Assembly: GCF_000696185.1 (NCBI RefSeq)
Contig: NZ_KK853997.1
Coordinates: 1,922,761 to 1,986,760, forward strand
Reading direction: 5' to 3'
Origin: Kitasatospora cheerisanensis KCTC 2395
GTDB lineage: Bacteria; Actinomycetota; Actinomycetes; Streptomycetales; Streptomycetaceae
DNA: 64,000 nucleotides
Position numbers and translations under genes: made by a program. The notes beneath the pieces were generated by a model, which was not told the DNA's origin, searched no databases, and saw nothing but the letters and a program-made list of their open reading frames with translations. Numbering within the stretch: the first letter of the stretch is position 1; each line of letters begins with the position of its first letter. This document shows positions 1 to 8,294 of the stretch, one piece after another.

Positions 1-1
1 G

Positions 2-463
2 CTCGCCCGGCTGAAGGCCCTGGACGCCGTCGTCCTGGCCGCGGCCGGCCTGCGCCGCCTCGACCGCGACGCGGACATCGCCGAACTCCTCCCCCTCGAC
101 CGGTTCCCGCCCAGCCCCGGACAGGGCGCGCTCGGCATCCAGATCCGCGCCGACAACGCGCTGGCGCGCGAACTCCTCGCCGGCACGGGCGACTTCGACA
201 CCGACGCGGCGGTCCGCGCCGAACGCGCGATGCTCGCCGAACTGCACGGCGGCTGCTCCGTCCCGGTCGGCGCCTTCGCCACCACCACCGACGGCATCCT
301 CACCCTCCACGGCCAGGTCACCTCCGTCGACGGCACCCGCCAGATCGAGGCCCACTCCTCCGGCACCCCGGCCCACCCCGAAAAGCTCGGCCTCGCCGTA
401 GCCGGCCTCCTCCTCGACCAGAACGCCGAATCCCTCCTCACCGAGGCCCGCCACACCCCCTGA
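2..463 (+). CDS. hemC: Hydroxymethylbilane synthase (porphobilinogen deaminase), C-terminal part
   Basis: This is the last ~153 residues of HemC, cut by the window edge. The enzyme condenses four porphobilinogen units into hydroxymethylbilane in the cytoplasm, on the way to uroporphyrinogen III, heme and cobalamin. The stretch SPGQGALGIQ and the motif LHGGCSVPVGAFA are visible. The cysteine of GGCSVP is the residue that carries the dipyrromethane cofactor in this family. The C-terminal domain after it (GILTLHGQV...) and the length beyond the cysteine fit a normal HemC end. The rest of the hem genes presumably lie upstream, outside the window. The call is secure and nothing unusual is seen in the visible part. 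Confidence 0.95.
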   Translation, partial: LARLKALDAVVLAAAGLRRLDRDADIAELLPLDRFPPSPGQGALGIQIRADNALARELLAGTGDFDTDAAVRAERAMLAELHGGCSVPVGAFATTTDGILTLHGQVTSVDGTRQIEAHSSGTPAHPEKLGLAVAGLLLDQNAESLLTEARHTP

Positions 464-474
464 CACCCCGCCCA

Positions 475-490
475 CCCCCGAACGCGGGGG
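475..490 (+). terminator. Possible terminator hairpin after hemC
   Basis: CCCCC and GGGGG arms separated by a 6-nt loop (GAACGC) lie 12 nt after the hemC stop. There is no T-run, as is usual in this group. The stem is short, so the call is tentative. Confidence 0.35.
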
Positions 491-537
491 CGGAATGCCG
501 CCAGCGCCGGACGAGGCTGTCGGCAAGTATCGGTCGT

Positions 538-1278
538 ATGAACCGACTTGAAGGAAACGTCGCCCTGGTGACCGGCGGCAGCCGGGGTATCGGTGCGGCC
601 GTCGCACTCCGCCTGGCCGAGGAGGGCGCGGATGTCGCGCTGACGTACCGGGAGGGCGAGGCGCCCGCGCGGAAGGTGGTGGAGCGGATCGAGGGCCTGG
701 GCCGCCGCGCGTTGGCCGTCCGGGCCGACAGTGCCGAACCGGTGGCGCTGGATGCCGCCGTGGCTCGCACCGTCGAGGTGCTGGGCCGGCTGGACATCCT
801 GGTGAACAATGCCGGGGTCTTCCTGGTCGGCCCGCTGGAGCAGCTCGGCCCGGTCGAGATCGACGCCACGCTGGCCGTCAACGTCCGTGCCCCGTTCCAG
901 CTCGCGCAGGCCGCGGCCCGGCACATGACCGACGGCGGGCGGATCATCAGCATCGGCAGCAACATCGCGGAGCGGGCCCCGTTCCCGGGTCTCGCGCTGT
1001 ACTCGATGAGCAAGACCGCGCTGGTCGGCCTCACCAAGGGGCTGGCCCGTGAGCTCGGCCCGCGCGGGATCACCGTCAACCTGGTCCATCCCGGCCCCAC
1101 CGACACGGACGCCAACCCCGCCGACGGCCCGAACGCCGAAGCGATCGCCGGTCTGACGGCGCTCGGCCGGTACGCCGACCCGGCGGAGATCGCCGCCACC
1201 GTCGCCCACTTGGCGAGCCCGGACGGCCGCTACGTCACCGGCGCGGTGGTCTCGGTCGACGGCGGCTTCTCCGCCTGA
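538..1278 (+). CDS. SDR family oxidoreductase (FabG-like)
   Basis: A 246-residue classical short-chain dehydrogenase/reductase. It has the nucleotide-binding TGGSRGIG motif near residue 12, NNAG near residue 90, and a YSMSK catalytic Tyr-x3-Lys near residue 155, followed by the usual PG segment and a C-terminal VDGGFSA. A typical fold of this kind reduces a carbonyl with NAD(P)H in the cytoplasm; the substrate cannot be told from sequence. The gene stands alone, 74 nt after hemC, and is followed by a strong hairpin, so it is probably monocistronic. The ATG at 538 gives the N-terminus MNRLEGNVALVTGG expected for the family. The SDR assignment is firm but the specific substrate is unknown. Confidence 0.9.
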   Translation: MNRLEGNVALVTGGSRGIGAAVALRLAEEGADVALTYREGEAPARKVVERIEGLGRRALAVRADSAEPVALDAAVARTVEVLGRLDILVNNAGVFLVGPLEQLGPVEIDATLAVNVRAPFQLAQAAARHMTDGGRIISIGSNIAERAPFPGLALYSMSKTALVGLTKGLARELGPRGITVNLVHPGPTDTDANPADGPNAEAIAGLTALGRYADPAEIAATVAHLASPDGRYVTGAVVSVDGGFSA

Positions 1279-1282
1279 GGCC

Positions 1283-1319
1283 GTACGCCGACCCTGACGC
1301 TCCGTCAGGGTCGGCGTAC
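1283..1319 (+). terminator. Strong terminator hairpin
   Basis: A perfect 17-bp inverted repeat (arms 1283-1299 and 1303-1319, GTACGCCGACCCTGACG and its complement) with a 3-nt loop sits 5 nt after the SDR stop. Its core TGACG-N3-CGTCA recurs at other gene ends in this window. Confidence 0.85.
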
Positions 1320-1463
1320 CCCACCGGAATCATCCGCCCGGCCCCGGACTGCATCCGCAGCAGGGGCCGGGCTCGTCCCGCGCGGGGACGACCCGCCGGG
1401 CGGGCCCGTGATGGTCTGGTAGCCCCGGGAACGGTCACGTTCCCCCACCGGAGGACGCCGCCC

Positions 1464-2597
1464 ATGCCCCGCCGCTCCCGTATGACCGCCTGCGCCGCGA
1501 CGACCGTCCTGGCGCTGCTCGCGGCCGCCGCGCCCACCGTGGCCACCGCCGCTCCCGCCCCGCCGTCGCCGTCCGTGCAGCAGCGCCTCGACGCCCTGGT
1601 GGCGGAGCTCGGCGTTCCGGGCGCACTGGCCACCGTCCGCGACCGGCACGGCCGAACCAGCAGTGCGGGCGCGGGAGTCGGAGACCTCGCGGACGGGGCG
1701 CCGGTGCCGGTCGACGGGGAGGTCCGGGTGGGCAGCAACACCAAGACCTTCGTCGCCGTCGTGGTGCTCCAGCTGGTCGCGGAGGGGCGGGTCCGGCTGG
1801 ACCGCGACATCGACCACTACCTGCCCGGGACGGTCCGCGGGGAGGGCATCGACGGGCGGCGCATCACGGTCCGTCAACTGCTCCAGCAGACCTCGGGCCT
1901 GCCGAACTACAGCGAGTATCTCGGCGAGGAGGTCCGGCACTTCGAGCCCGGTGAGCTCCTCGACCTCGCGCTCCGGCACCCGGCGGCGTTCCCGCCCGGC
2001 GAAGGCTGGCAGTACAGCAACACCAACTACCTGCTGGCGGGCCTGCTGATCGAACGCGTCACCGGCCACGACCTCGCCCACGAGCTGGACGCGCGGATCG
2101 TCCAGCGGCTGGGCCTGCGCCACACCTACGTGCCCGCCCCGGGCGAGACCGCCCTCCGCGGCCCGCACCCGCACGGCTACTACCGGGACGGCGCCGAACT
2201 GCTGGACGTCACCGGGTTCGACCCCTCCTGGGCCTGGGCGGCGGGCCAACTGGTGTCCACCAACGCCGACCTGGACGCCTTCTTCGCGGCCCTGCTCACC
2301 CCCGGCCGGCTCCTCCCCGCTCCCCAGCTCGCCCAGATGCGCGCCCGCACCGTCCCGGCCGACGCCACCTTCGGCCCCGGCGCCCGCTACGGTCTCGGCC
2401 TGGTCAGCCGACCGCTCTCCTGCGGCGGCCGGTACTGGGGGCACGGCGGCAGCTTCCCCGGCTACGAGACGCGCGGCGGCGCCACCGAGAACGGCCGCGC
2501 CGCGAACGTCGCCGTCACCGAGCAACTCACCACCCCCACCAGCCGCGCCCACCTGGACGACCTGGTCGACGCCGCACTGTGCGCCCCGAACACCTGA
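1464..2597 (+). CDS. Secreted serine hydrolase, class C beta-lactamase / D-Ala-D-Ala carboxypeptidase family
   Basis: A 377-residue exported protein. An Arg-rich n-region, an Ala/Leu-rich core and an AXA-type cleavage region (around residues 28-31) form a signal peptide. The mature part is a Beta-lactamase (PF00144) fold: SxxK is SNTK at residue 91, the YxN motif is YSN near residue 191, and the third motif is HGG near residue 328 (GHGGSFPGYE). Members act as DD-peptidases or esterases on cell-wall peptides, or as beta-lactam hydrolases, outside the membrane. A GGAGG ribosome site lies about 10 nt before the ATG. No beta-lactam regulator is adjacent, so a peptidase/esterase role is at least as likely as resistance. 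Confidence 0.88.
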   Translation: MPRRSRMTACAATTVLALLAAAAPTVATAAPAPPSPSVQQRLDALVAELGVPGALATVRDRHGRTSSAGAGVGDLADGAPVPVDGEVRVGSNTKTFVAVVVLQLVAEGRVRLDRDIDHYLPGTVRGEGIDGRRITVRQLLQQTSGLPNYSEYLGEEVRHFEPGELLDLALRHPAAFPPGEGWQYSNTNYLLAGLLIERVTGHDLAHELDARIVQRLGLRHTYVPAPGETALRGPHPHGYYRDGAELLDVTGFDPSWAWAAGQLVSTNADLDAFFAALLTPGRLLPAPQLAQMRARTVPADATFGPGARYGLGLVSRPLSCGGRYWGHGGSFPGYETRGGATENGRAANVAVTEQLTTPTSRAHLDDLVDAALCAPNT

Positions 2598-2608
2598 TCC
2601 GATCCGTC

Positions 2609-2740
2609 ATGCAGAGCTTCCTGTACGGGGCCGCCATGGCGGTGCTCGCCGTCCCGGTCCACCGCTCCATGCCCAGGAAGGCGCCGGAGCCCAGCTCCCC
2701 GCACCGGCCGGTCGAGACCCGGAGGCCCGAGCGGGCCTAA
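2609..2740 (+). CDS. Possible small hydrophobic protein (43 aa)
   Basis: A short reading frame beginning MQSFLYGAAMAVLAVPVHR, with a single hydrophobic stretch and a charged, Pro/Arg-rich tail. It starts 11 nt after the serine hydrolase stop and its last codons overlap the end of the convergent UbiA gene by 4 nt. There is no clear ribosome-binding site. It could be a real small membrane protein or chance coding in GC-rich DNA. Confidence 0.25.
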   Translation: MQSFLYGAAMAVLAVPVHRSMPRKAPEPSSPHRPVETRRPERA

Positions 2741-3564
2741 CCGCCGCGCAGGCCCCCGTGGGTCAGCAGGAGGCCCAGGGCGACGGCCGTGGCCAGGATG
2801 ACGGCCAGGAAGGGGAGTCGGCCGCGGGGGGCGAGGAGGGTGGCGGCGGCGGGCGGGGCGGTGACGGCGAGGACGGGCCAGCCGGGGGCGAGCAGGAGGG
2901 CGGCGGCGGTCGCGGCGAGGACGGCGAGGGCGGCGGAGGCCCGGAGGCCGAGGCGTTGCGGCAGGCCCCGGATGCCGGCGGCGCGGTCCGCGGTCAAGTC
3001 CGGGAGGACGTTGGCGAAGTGGGCGGCGACGCCGAGCAGCGCGCCCGCGCCGAGGACGGTGGCGGCGGGCCACGGCCGCCCCGGCAGGGCGAGGGTGACG
3101 AAGGCGGGGAGGAGGGCGAACGCCGCCGCGTACGGGAGCCAGGACCACGGGCCGGCCTTCAGCCGGAGGTTGTACGCCCAGCCGGTGGCCACGGCCGCCA
3201 GGTGCACGGTCGCCGCCGCCGTCCCGCAGGCCGCGGACAGCAGGACGCAGGCGGCGACCGCCCAGCCGGTGGCGGCCCGGACCCGAGGGGCCGTCACGTC
3301 GTCGAGCGCGAGCGGCTTGTCGGTGCGCCCGGCGGCGGCGTCTCGCTGCCGGTCGATCAGGTCGTTGCTCCAGCCGATCGACAGCTGCCCGGCCGCGACG
3401 GCGCCGGTGGTGAGCAGCGTCCCGGCGGGCCCGCGTCCGGCGCCGATCGCCATCGCCGCGGCCAGGCCGGTGACGGCGGCGGCGGGCACCGGGTGACAGG
3501 CCCGCACCAGGCCACCGATCCGCCGCCCCCGGGGTACCGCCGCCGCGCCGCTCACCCCGGTCAC
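2737..3564 (-). CDS. UbiA family prenyltransferase
   Basis: A 275-residue integral membrane protein with about eight hydrophobic segments. The first Asp-rich motif NDLIDRQRD (near residue 68) matches the NDxxDxxxD signature that binds Mg-diphosphate of the prenyl donor; a second, weaker acidic site (LPDLTADRAAG, around residue 190) follows. UbiA enzymes attach prenyl chains to aromatic or related acceptors in the membrane. It is divergent from the type III PKS, ICMT-like and FAD-hydroxylase genes, across a 127-nt gap. That position suggests, but does not prove, that it acts on the phenolic product of that cluster. The start is GTG at 3564. Confidence 0.85.
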   Translation of the reverse strand: MTGVSGAAAVPRGRRIGGLVRACHPVPAAAVTGLAAAMAIGAGRGPAGTLLTTGAVAAGQLSIGWSNDLIDRQRDAAAGRTDKPLALDDVTAPRVRAATGWAVAACVLLSAACGTAAATVHLAAVATGWAYNLRLKAGPWSWLPYAAAFALLPAFVTLALPGRPWPAATVLGAGALLGVAAHFANVLPDLTADRAAGIRGLPQRLGLRASAALAVLAATAAALLLAPGWPVLAVTAPPAAATLLAPRGRLPFLAVILATAVALGLLLTHGGLRGG

Positions 3565-3691
3565 GCTAGCCGCCGCCGGCTCCGCAGCGACGCATTCACC
3601 GCGCCTTCCTGACGGTGTGTCACCGGCCTGGACGCGCCCGGTGTGCGGGGATTGCCCGGGTTCGGGACGGTCGGCTCCCTATCCTGGCCCG

Positions 3692-4762
3692 GTGACGCGG
3701 ATCGCGGCAGTGTGCGGGGTCCTTCCGCCCCATCGGTACCGGCAGAGCGAGTTGGCCGGTGGGGTGGCGGCGTTGCGCGGTGGGGCGGGTGACGAACGGG
3801 CCCTGTCGGAGCGGTTCTTCGCGAGCGCGGGGGTGGAGTTCCGGCATCTGGCGTTCCCGCTGGAGCGGTTCGAGGAGTTCGCCGGGTTCGGCCGGGCCAA
3901 TGACGCCTGGCTGGAGGGCGCTTCCGAACTCGCCTGCCGGGCCGCCGAGTCGGCGCTGGACACGGCCGGGCTGGCCGCCGAGCAGGTCGACCTGGTGGTG
4001 TCCACCACCGTCACCGGCATCTCGGTGCCCTCGCTGGAGGCGCGCGTCGCCGCCCGCCTCGGCCTGCGCGAGGACGTCCGGCGGGTGCCGCTGTTCGGCC
4101 TGGGGTGCGCGGGCGGCGCGGGCGGACTGGCCGTGGTGGACGCGCTGCTGACGGGCCGTCCGGACGGCGTGGCGCTGCTGCTGGCCACCGAGTTGTGCTC
4201 GCTGACCCTCCAGCGGGCGGACACCTCGCCGGCCAACCTGCTGGCCACGGCGCTCTTCGGCGACGGCGCGGGCGCGCTGCTCGCGGTCGGCGACGAGGTC
4301 CCGCGGAGCGGCGCCCCGGCGGGTGGCGGTCCGGTGGTGGTGGCGACCAGGAGCCGGCTGTATCCGGGCACGGAGCGGCTGCTCGGCTGGGAGGTCGGCG
4401 ATTCCGGGTTCGGCATCCTGCTGGGGCCCGAACTGCCGGAGCTGGTACGGCTGCACGTCGGCGAGGAGGTGTCCTCGTTCCTCGCAGCGCACGACCTGAA
4501 GCCGGGTGACGTCGACACCTGGGTCTGCCACCCGGGCGGGCCCCGGGTGCTGGACGTGCTCGGCGAGGAACTCGGCCTGTCCGAGGCCGTGTTGGCGCCG
4601 AGCCGGGAGTCGCTGGCGCGCTGCGGCAACCTGTCCTCGGCCTCGGTGCTGCACATTCTGCGCGACGTGATTGCCCAAGGCCCGCCGCCGCCCGGCTCGT
4701 TCGGGCTGATGCTGGCGCTCGGGCCCGGTTTCGCCTCCGAACTCGTCCTGATGCGGTGGTAG
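3692..4762 (+). CDS. Type III polyketide synthase (chalcone/stilbene synthase family; SrsA-like)
   Basis: A ~356-residue homodimeric ketosynthase-fold enzyme. The catalytic triad is visible: Cys139 in FGLGCAGGAGG, His in WVCHPGGP (near 279) and Asn in RCGNLSSAS (near 312). Such enzymes extend an acyl starter with malonyl-CoA and cyclise it to resorcinol, pyrone or naphthalene products. The GTG at 3692 gives the normal family N-terminus; an upstream in-frame start at 3617 would add 25 residues with no family resemblance. No Shine-Dalgarno is seen, and TATCCT at 3680 is placed so the mRNA could be leaderless. The next genes (ICMT-type methyltransferase, FAD hydroxylase) reproduce the order of srsA-srsB-srsC, which makes methylated phenolic lipids in S. 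griseus. The chemistry is inferred from that synteny. Confidence 0.92.
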   Translation: MTRIAAVCGVLPPHRYRQSELAGGVAALRGGAGDERALSERFFASAGVEFRHLAFPLERFEEFAGFGRANDAWLEGASELACRAAESALDTAGLAAEQVDLVVSTTVTGISVPSLEARVAARLGLREDVRRVPLFGLGCAGGAGGLAVVDALLTGRPDGVALLLATELCSLTLQRADTSPANLLATALFGDGAGALLAVGDEVPRSGAPAGGGPVVVATRSRLYPGTERLLGWEVGDSGFGILLGPELPELVRLHVGEEVSSFLAAHDLKPGDVDTWVCHPGGPRVLDVLGEELGLSEAVLAPSRESLARCGNLSSASVLHILRDVIAQGPPPPGSFGLMLALGPGFASELVLMRW

Positions 4763-4768
4763 TTGACG

Positions 4769-5287
4769 ATGACTGCATACACTCTGCTGATCGCCCTGGT
4801 CGTCGTCGAGCGACTGGCGGAACTGCTGGTCGCCCGCCGGAACGCCGCCTGGAGCCTGGCGCTGGGCGGGGTGGAGTACGGGCGGCGGCACTATCCGCCG
4901 ATGGTGGCCCTGCACACGGCGCTGCTGCTCGGCTGCCTGCTCGAAGTCCGCTGGGCGGAGCGGCCGTTCGTGCCCGCGCTGGGCTGGTCGATGCTGGCGC
5001 TGGTGCTCGCCGCGCAGGCGCTGCGCTGGTGGTGCATCGGCACGCTCGGGTCGCGCTGGAACATCCGGGTGATCGTGGTGCCGGGCCTGCCGCTGGTCAC
5101 CGCCGGGCCGTACCGCTGGCTGCGGCACCCCAACTACTGCGCGGTGGTGGCGGAGGGCGTCGCGCTGCCCCTGGTGCACACGGCCTGGGTGACGGCGCTC
5201 GGGTTCACCGTGCTCAACGCCGTCTGGCTGGCCACCCGGCTGCGCTGCGAGGACGCCGCGCTGACCCTCTGCCGGGCCGCCGCGTGA
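4769..5287 (+). CDS. Isoprenylcysteine carboxyl methyltransferase family protein (SrsB-like)
   Basis: A 172-residue membrane protein with four to five hydrophobic segments. The C-terminal GPYRWLRHPNYCAVVAEGVALPL block is the hallmark of the ICMT/phospholipid-methyltransferase family, where RHPxY binds S-adenosylmethionine. In the S. griseus srs operon the equivalent enzyme methylates the phenolic-lipid hydroxyl. It starts 6 nt after the PKS stop (ATG 4769; a TTG at 4763 is the only alternative). It overlaps the following hydroxylase by GTGA, so the three genes are very probably translationally coupled. The methyl acceptor is inferred from context rather than read from this protein. Confidence 0.87.
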   Translation: MTAYTLLIALVVVERLAELLVARRNAAWSLALGGVEYGRRHYPPMVALHTALLLGCLLEVRWAERPFVPALGWSMLALVLAAQALRWWCIGTLGSRWNIRVIVVPGLPLVTAGPYRWLRHPNYCAVVAEGVALPLVHTAWVTALGFTVLNAVWLATRLRCEDAALTLCRAAA

Positions 5288-6312
5288 TCGACCTGCTGGT
5301 GATCGGCGGCGGCCCGGCCGGGCTGGCCACCGCGATCCACGCCGCCCGGGCGGGCCTGTCCACCACCGTCCTGGAGCCCCGCCCGACGCCGGTCGACAAG
5401 GCCTGCGGCGAGGGCCTGATGCCGGGCGCGGTACGGGCGTTGGCCCGCCTCGGGGTCAGCGCCGAGGGCCGTCCGTTCCACGGCATCCGCTACCTGGAGG
5501 CCACCGGTCCGCGTTCCGCCGAGGCCCGGTTCCGCACCGGCCACGGCCTGGGCGTGCGCCGCACCGTCCTGCACGCCGCCCTGGCCGCCCGCGCCGAGCA
5601 GCTGGGAGTGCAGCGCGCGACGGGCCGGGCGGAGCACCTCGGCACCGACGAACTCGCGGTTCACGTCGGCGAGCTGACGGCCCGTCACGTCGTTGCGGCC
5701 GACGGCCTGCACTCCCCCGTCCGGCACGCGCTCGGGCTGCACCTGCCCACCCGCGCCGGCCCGCCGGCCCGGTACGGGCAGCGGCGGCACTTCGCGGTGC
5801 GGCCGTGGAGCGACCTGGTGGAGGTGTACTGGTCGCAGCACGCGGAGGCGTACGTCACGCCGGTGTCCGGGGAGACGGTCGGGGTGGCGGTGCTCGGGTC
5901 GCAGCGGCTGCCGTTCGACCGCCAACTGGAGCAGTTCCCGGCCCTGTTGGCGCGACTGGGCGGCGCGCAGGCCGGCCCGGTCCGGGGCGCGGGACCGTTG
6001 CGGCAGCACGCGGGGGCCCGGGTGCACGGACGGGTGCTGCTGGTCGGCGACGCCGCAGGCTACCTGGACGCCCTGACCGGCGAGGGGATCGCCATCGCCC
6101 TGGCCTCCGCCGAAGCCGCCGTCCACTGCCTCACCACCGGCCGCCCCGCCGCGTACGAACGCGCCTGGCGGCGCGCCACCCGGCCCTACCGGCTGCTCAC
6201 CACGGCCCTGCTGAGCGCCCGTCACCACCCGCTGCTCGGCCCCCGGATCGTGCCGCTGGCCGCCACCGCCCCGCCGCTGTTCCGGGCCGCCGTCAACCTG
6301 CTGGCGCGCTGA
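5284..6312 (+). CDS. FAD-dependent monooxygenase/hydroxylase (SrsC-like)
   Basis: A 342-residue flavoprotein of the PHBH/geranylgeranyl-reductase type. It opens with the dinucleotide-binding GGGPAGLATAIHAARAG, has CGEGLMPGAVRAL, and carries the second FAD motif GRVLLVGDAAGYLDALTGEGI near residue 255. In srs operons the third enzyme hydroxylates the resorcinol ring, which can then oxidise to a quinone. The GTG start overlaps the ICMT stop by 4 nt. The 3' end overlaps the convergent P450 gene by 20 nt. An NAD(P)H-dependent ring hydroxylase is the best call; a reductase role is the main alternative, because geranylgeranyl reductases share the fold. Confidence 0.87.
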   Translation: MIDLLVIGGGPAGLATAIHAARAGLSTTVLEPRPTPVDKACGEGLMPGAVRALARLGVSAEGRPFHGIRYLEATGPRSAEARFRTGHGLGVRRTVLHAALAARAEQLGVQRATGRAEHLGTDELAVHVGELTARHVVAADGLHSPVRHALGLHLPTRAGPPARYGQRRHFAVRPWSDLVEVYWSQHAEAYVTPVSGETVGVAVLGSQRLPFDRQLEQFPALLARLGGAQAGPVRGAGPLRQHAGARVHGRVLLVGDAAGYLDALTGEGIAIALASAEAAVHCLTTGRPAAYERAWRRATRPYRLLTTALLSARHHPLLGPRIVPLAATAPPLFRAAVNLLAR

Positions 6313-7657
6313 CCCGCGCCGTCAGCCGCACCGGCTGCGGGCCGGGCGACAGCACCAGCCGGGGCACCGGGCGGACCGCACCGTCGGACACCGGGCGCAG
6401 CCGCCAGCGGCCGGCGACGGTGGCGAGGGCGAGGGTGGCCTCGACGGCGCCGAAGCGGTCGCCGAGGCAGCGGGTGGCGCCGAGGCCGAACGGCAGGTAG
6501 GCGTCCCGCTGGACGGCGCCGGGGGCGAAGCGGTCGGGGTCGAAGCGGGTCGGGTCGGGGAACAGGTCGGGGCGGCGCTGGAGCAGGTAGAGGCAGCAGA
6601 CCACCAGCGCGCCGGCGGGCAGCCGGGCGCCGCCGAGTTCGACCGGGCGGGCGGTGGTGCGGCTGATCGCCCAGGCGGGCGGGTAGAGCCGCAGCGTCTC
6701 GTTCACCACCTGGCCGGCGTACGGGAGTTGGCCGAGGTCCTCCCAGCGGGCCGGCCGGTCGGCCGGGCCGGCGTCCACCTCGGCGTGCAACTTCCGCTCC
6801 ACCTCCGGGTGTTCGGCGACCAGCCGGAGCGCCCAGGCCAGCGCGGAGGAGGTGGTCTCGGCCCCGGCCAGCACCAAGGTCGCCACCTGGTCGGCGAGTT
6901 CGCGCTCGTCCAGCGGCCGGCCGTCCTCGTCGCGGGCGGCGAGCAGCAGGGACAGCACGTCGCCGTGGTCGACGCCGCGGGCCCGGTAGTCGGCGACGAT
7001 GCCGGCCACCCCGGCGTGCCAACTGCGCAGCGCCCGCCGGTACTCGAAGCGGGAGGGCGTCGGCAGCAAGTCGGCGGCGGGCAGCACGACCCGCAGGTAG
7101 AGGCCGCGCAGCAGCACGTCGAGGGCGTGGCGCAGCCGTTCGGCGGCGCCGGGGGTCAGTCCGGCCGAGAACAGGGTGCGGACGGCGACGGCGGTGGTGA
7201 GGGTGAACGCCTCGTGGGTGATGTCGACGGTCCGGCCGGGGCGCCAGCGGGCGGTGAGGGCGGCGGTCTCGGCCGTCATCGCCTCCGCGTAGCGCGGCAA
7301 CAGGGCGCGCTGGAAGGCGGGTTGGACGATCCGGCGGAGCCGGCGGTGGTCGGCGTGCGGGCAGGTGGCGAGGCCGTTGCCGAGGAAGGTGCGGATCTTG
7401 GCGTAGAGCGGCCCGCTGCGGTCGTAGTCGGCGCGCTCGGTGAGGACCCGGTGGATCGACTCCGGTGTGCTGACGATGTACAGGTCGCGCGGGCCGACCC
7501 GGACGCGGACCGGGTCGCCGAGCGCGGGCAGCGTGTCGAGGAAGGCCAGCGGCCGGGTGACCATGGCCGGCAGGTGACCCAGCAGCGGCAGGCCGCCGGG
7601 GGCGGTGGCGGGGTGCACGGGCCCTCGATTCGGTGACGGAACGCGGATGGCGGACAC
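6293..7657 (-). CDS. Cytochrome P450
   Basis: A 454-residue heme monooxygenase. The I-helix oxygen motif is AGAETTS (near residue 268), the K-helix ExxR is ETLRLYPPAW (near 325), and the heme loop FGLGATRCLG places the thiolate ligand at Cys397. No transmembrane anchor is present, so it is a soluble, redox-partner-dependent enzyme as usual in actinomycetes. The family looks like the eukaryote-like 'terpene/fatty acid' P450s of Streptomyces, but no terpene synthase is near. It converges on the srs-like operon and could tailor its product, although it is not co-transcribed with it. The GTG start at 7657 is 122 nt from the next divergent gene. Confidence 0.93.
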   Translation of the reverse strand: MSAIRVPSPNRGPVHPATAPGGLPLLGHLPAMVTRPLAFLDTLPALGDPVRVRVGPRDLYIVSTPESIHRVLTERADYDRSGPLYAKIRTFLGNGLATCPHADHRRLRRIVQPAFQRALLPRYAEAMTAETAALTARWRPGRTVDITHEAFTLTTAVAVRTLFSAGLTPGAAERLRHALDVLLRGLYLRVVLPAADLLPTPSRFEYRRALRSWHAGVAGIVADYRARGVDHGDVLSLLLAARDEDGRPLDERELADQVATLVLAGAETTSSALAWALRLVAEHPEVERKLHAEVDAGPADRPARWEDLGQLPYAGQVVNETLRLYPPAWAISRTTARPVELGGARLPAGALVVCCLYLLQRRPDLFPDPTRFDPDRFAPGAVQRDAYLPFGLGATRCLGDRFGAVEATLALATVAGRWRLRPVSDGAVRPVPRLVLSPGPQPVRLTARVSAPAG

Positions 7658-7779
7658 GATACGTCACCACTCGGCCACGATGTGCAACAATCGTGCCGCA
7701 TCCGGGTGGTGATGATGCGTCAGGCGCGGCTCTCGCCTCCGGCCCGGTTCCGTCCGGTTCCGGTCCAGCAACAGACGGG

Positions 7780-8250
7780 ATGCCTGTGACCTCCACTCCC
7801 GCACCGACGGATGCCCGCACCGCCGAACCCCCCGGCACCGGTGCCGACCGCACCGCCACCGCCCTCGGCGACGCCGTCCGCCGCCGCCGCACCGCGACGG
7901 TGCACGTCGACCCGGCCGGGCGGGTGCTGCTGTACCGGCGCGCCGCCTCGGCGCCCGCCCACCCCGGCCACTACGACCTGCTGGCGGACGGCGCCCGCCC
8001 CCGGGGCGACCGCTCGACGGACGGCCCGCTGGTGGTGCGCCGCCTGCTGACGGACCGCCCGCCGGCGCCGGGCCCGGGCGAGGTGGACTGGTGCGCCTTC
8101 GTCCCGCCCGCCGAGCTGCTGACGGACCGCTACCGCCCGCTGGTCCCGGACGGCCGGGAGGTGCTGTGCCGCCTGCTCGCCGACGCCGCCGCGGGCACCC
8201 CGCCGCACGCTCCGCGACCGGCCGCGCACACCCCGCCGCCACCGCGCTGA
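7780..8250 (+). CDS. Nudix-like protein lacking the Nudix box (degenerate)
   Basis: About 156 residues from the ATG at 7780. The central strand pair VHVDPAGRVLLYRRAASAP..HPGHYDLLADGA reads like the start of a Nudix hydrolase (family pattern LLYRR...PGYYDVLVGGAVEPGE). The following Gx5Ex7REUxEExGU box, which binds the metal and does the catalysis, is absent: the protein goes straight from ADGARPRGDRS to a later Nudix-like strand VDWCAFVPPAELL. The C-terminus is Pro/Ala-rich. The upstream extension of the frame overlaps the P450 promoter and is unlikely to be translated. It may be an inactive relic, or a binding protein built on the Nudix fold. The function is unknown. Confidence 0.55.
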   Translation: MPVTSTPAPTDARTAEPPGTGADRTATALGDAVRRRRTATVHVDPAGRVLLYRRAASAPAHPGHYDLLADGARPRGDRSTDGPLVVRRLLTDRPPAPGPGEVDWCAFVPPAELLTDRYRPLVPDGREVLCRLLADAAAGTPPHAPRPAAHTPPPPR

Positions 8251-8294
8251 CCAGCACCGATGCCGGTCCGTCCGGGGCGCGCGACACTGGGGGT

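Noticed and set aside
6293..7657. P450mel-type partner of RppA making flaviolin dimers
   Set aside because: The PKS is followed by srsB/srsC-type genes rather than by a P450 in the same operon, and the P450 is convergent, so the srs-like reading fits better.
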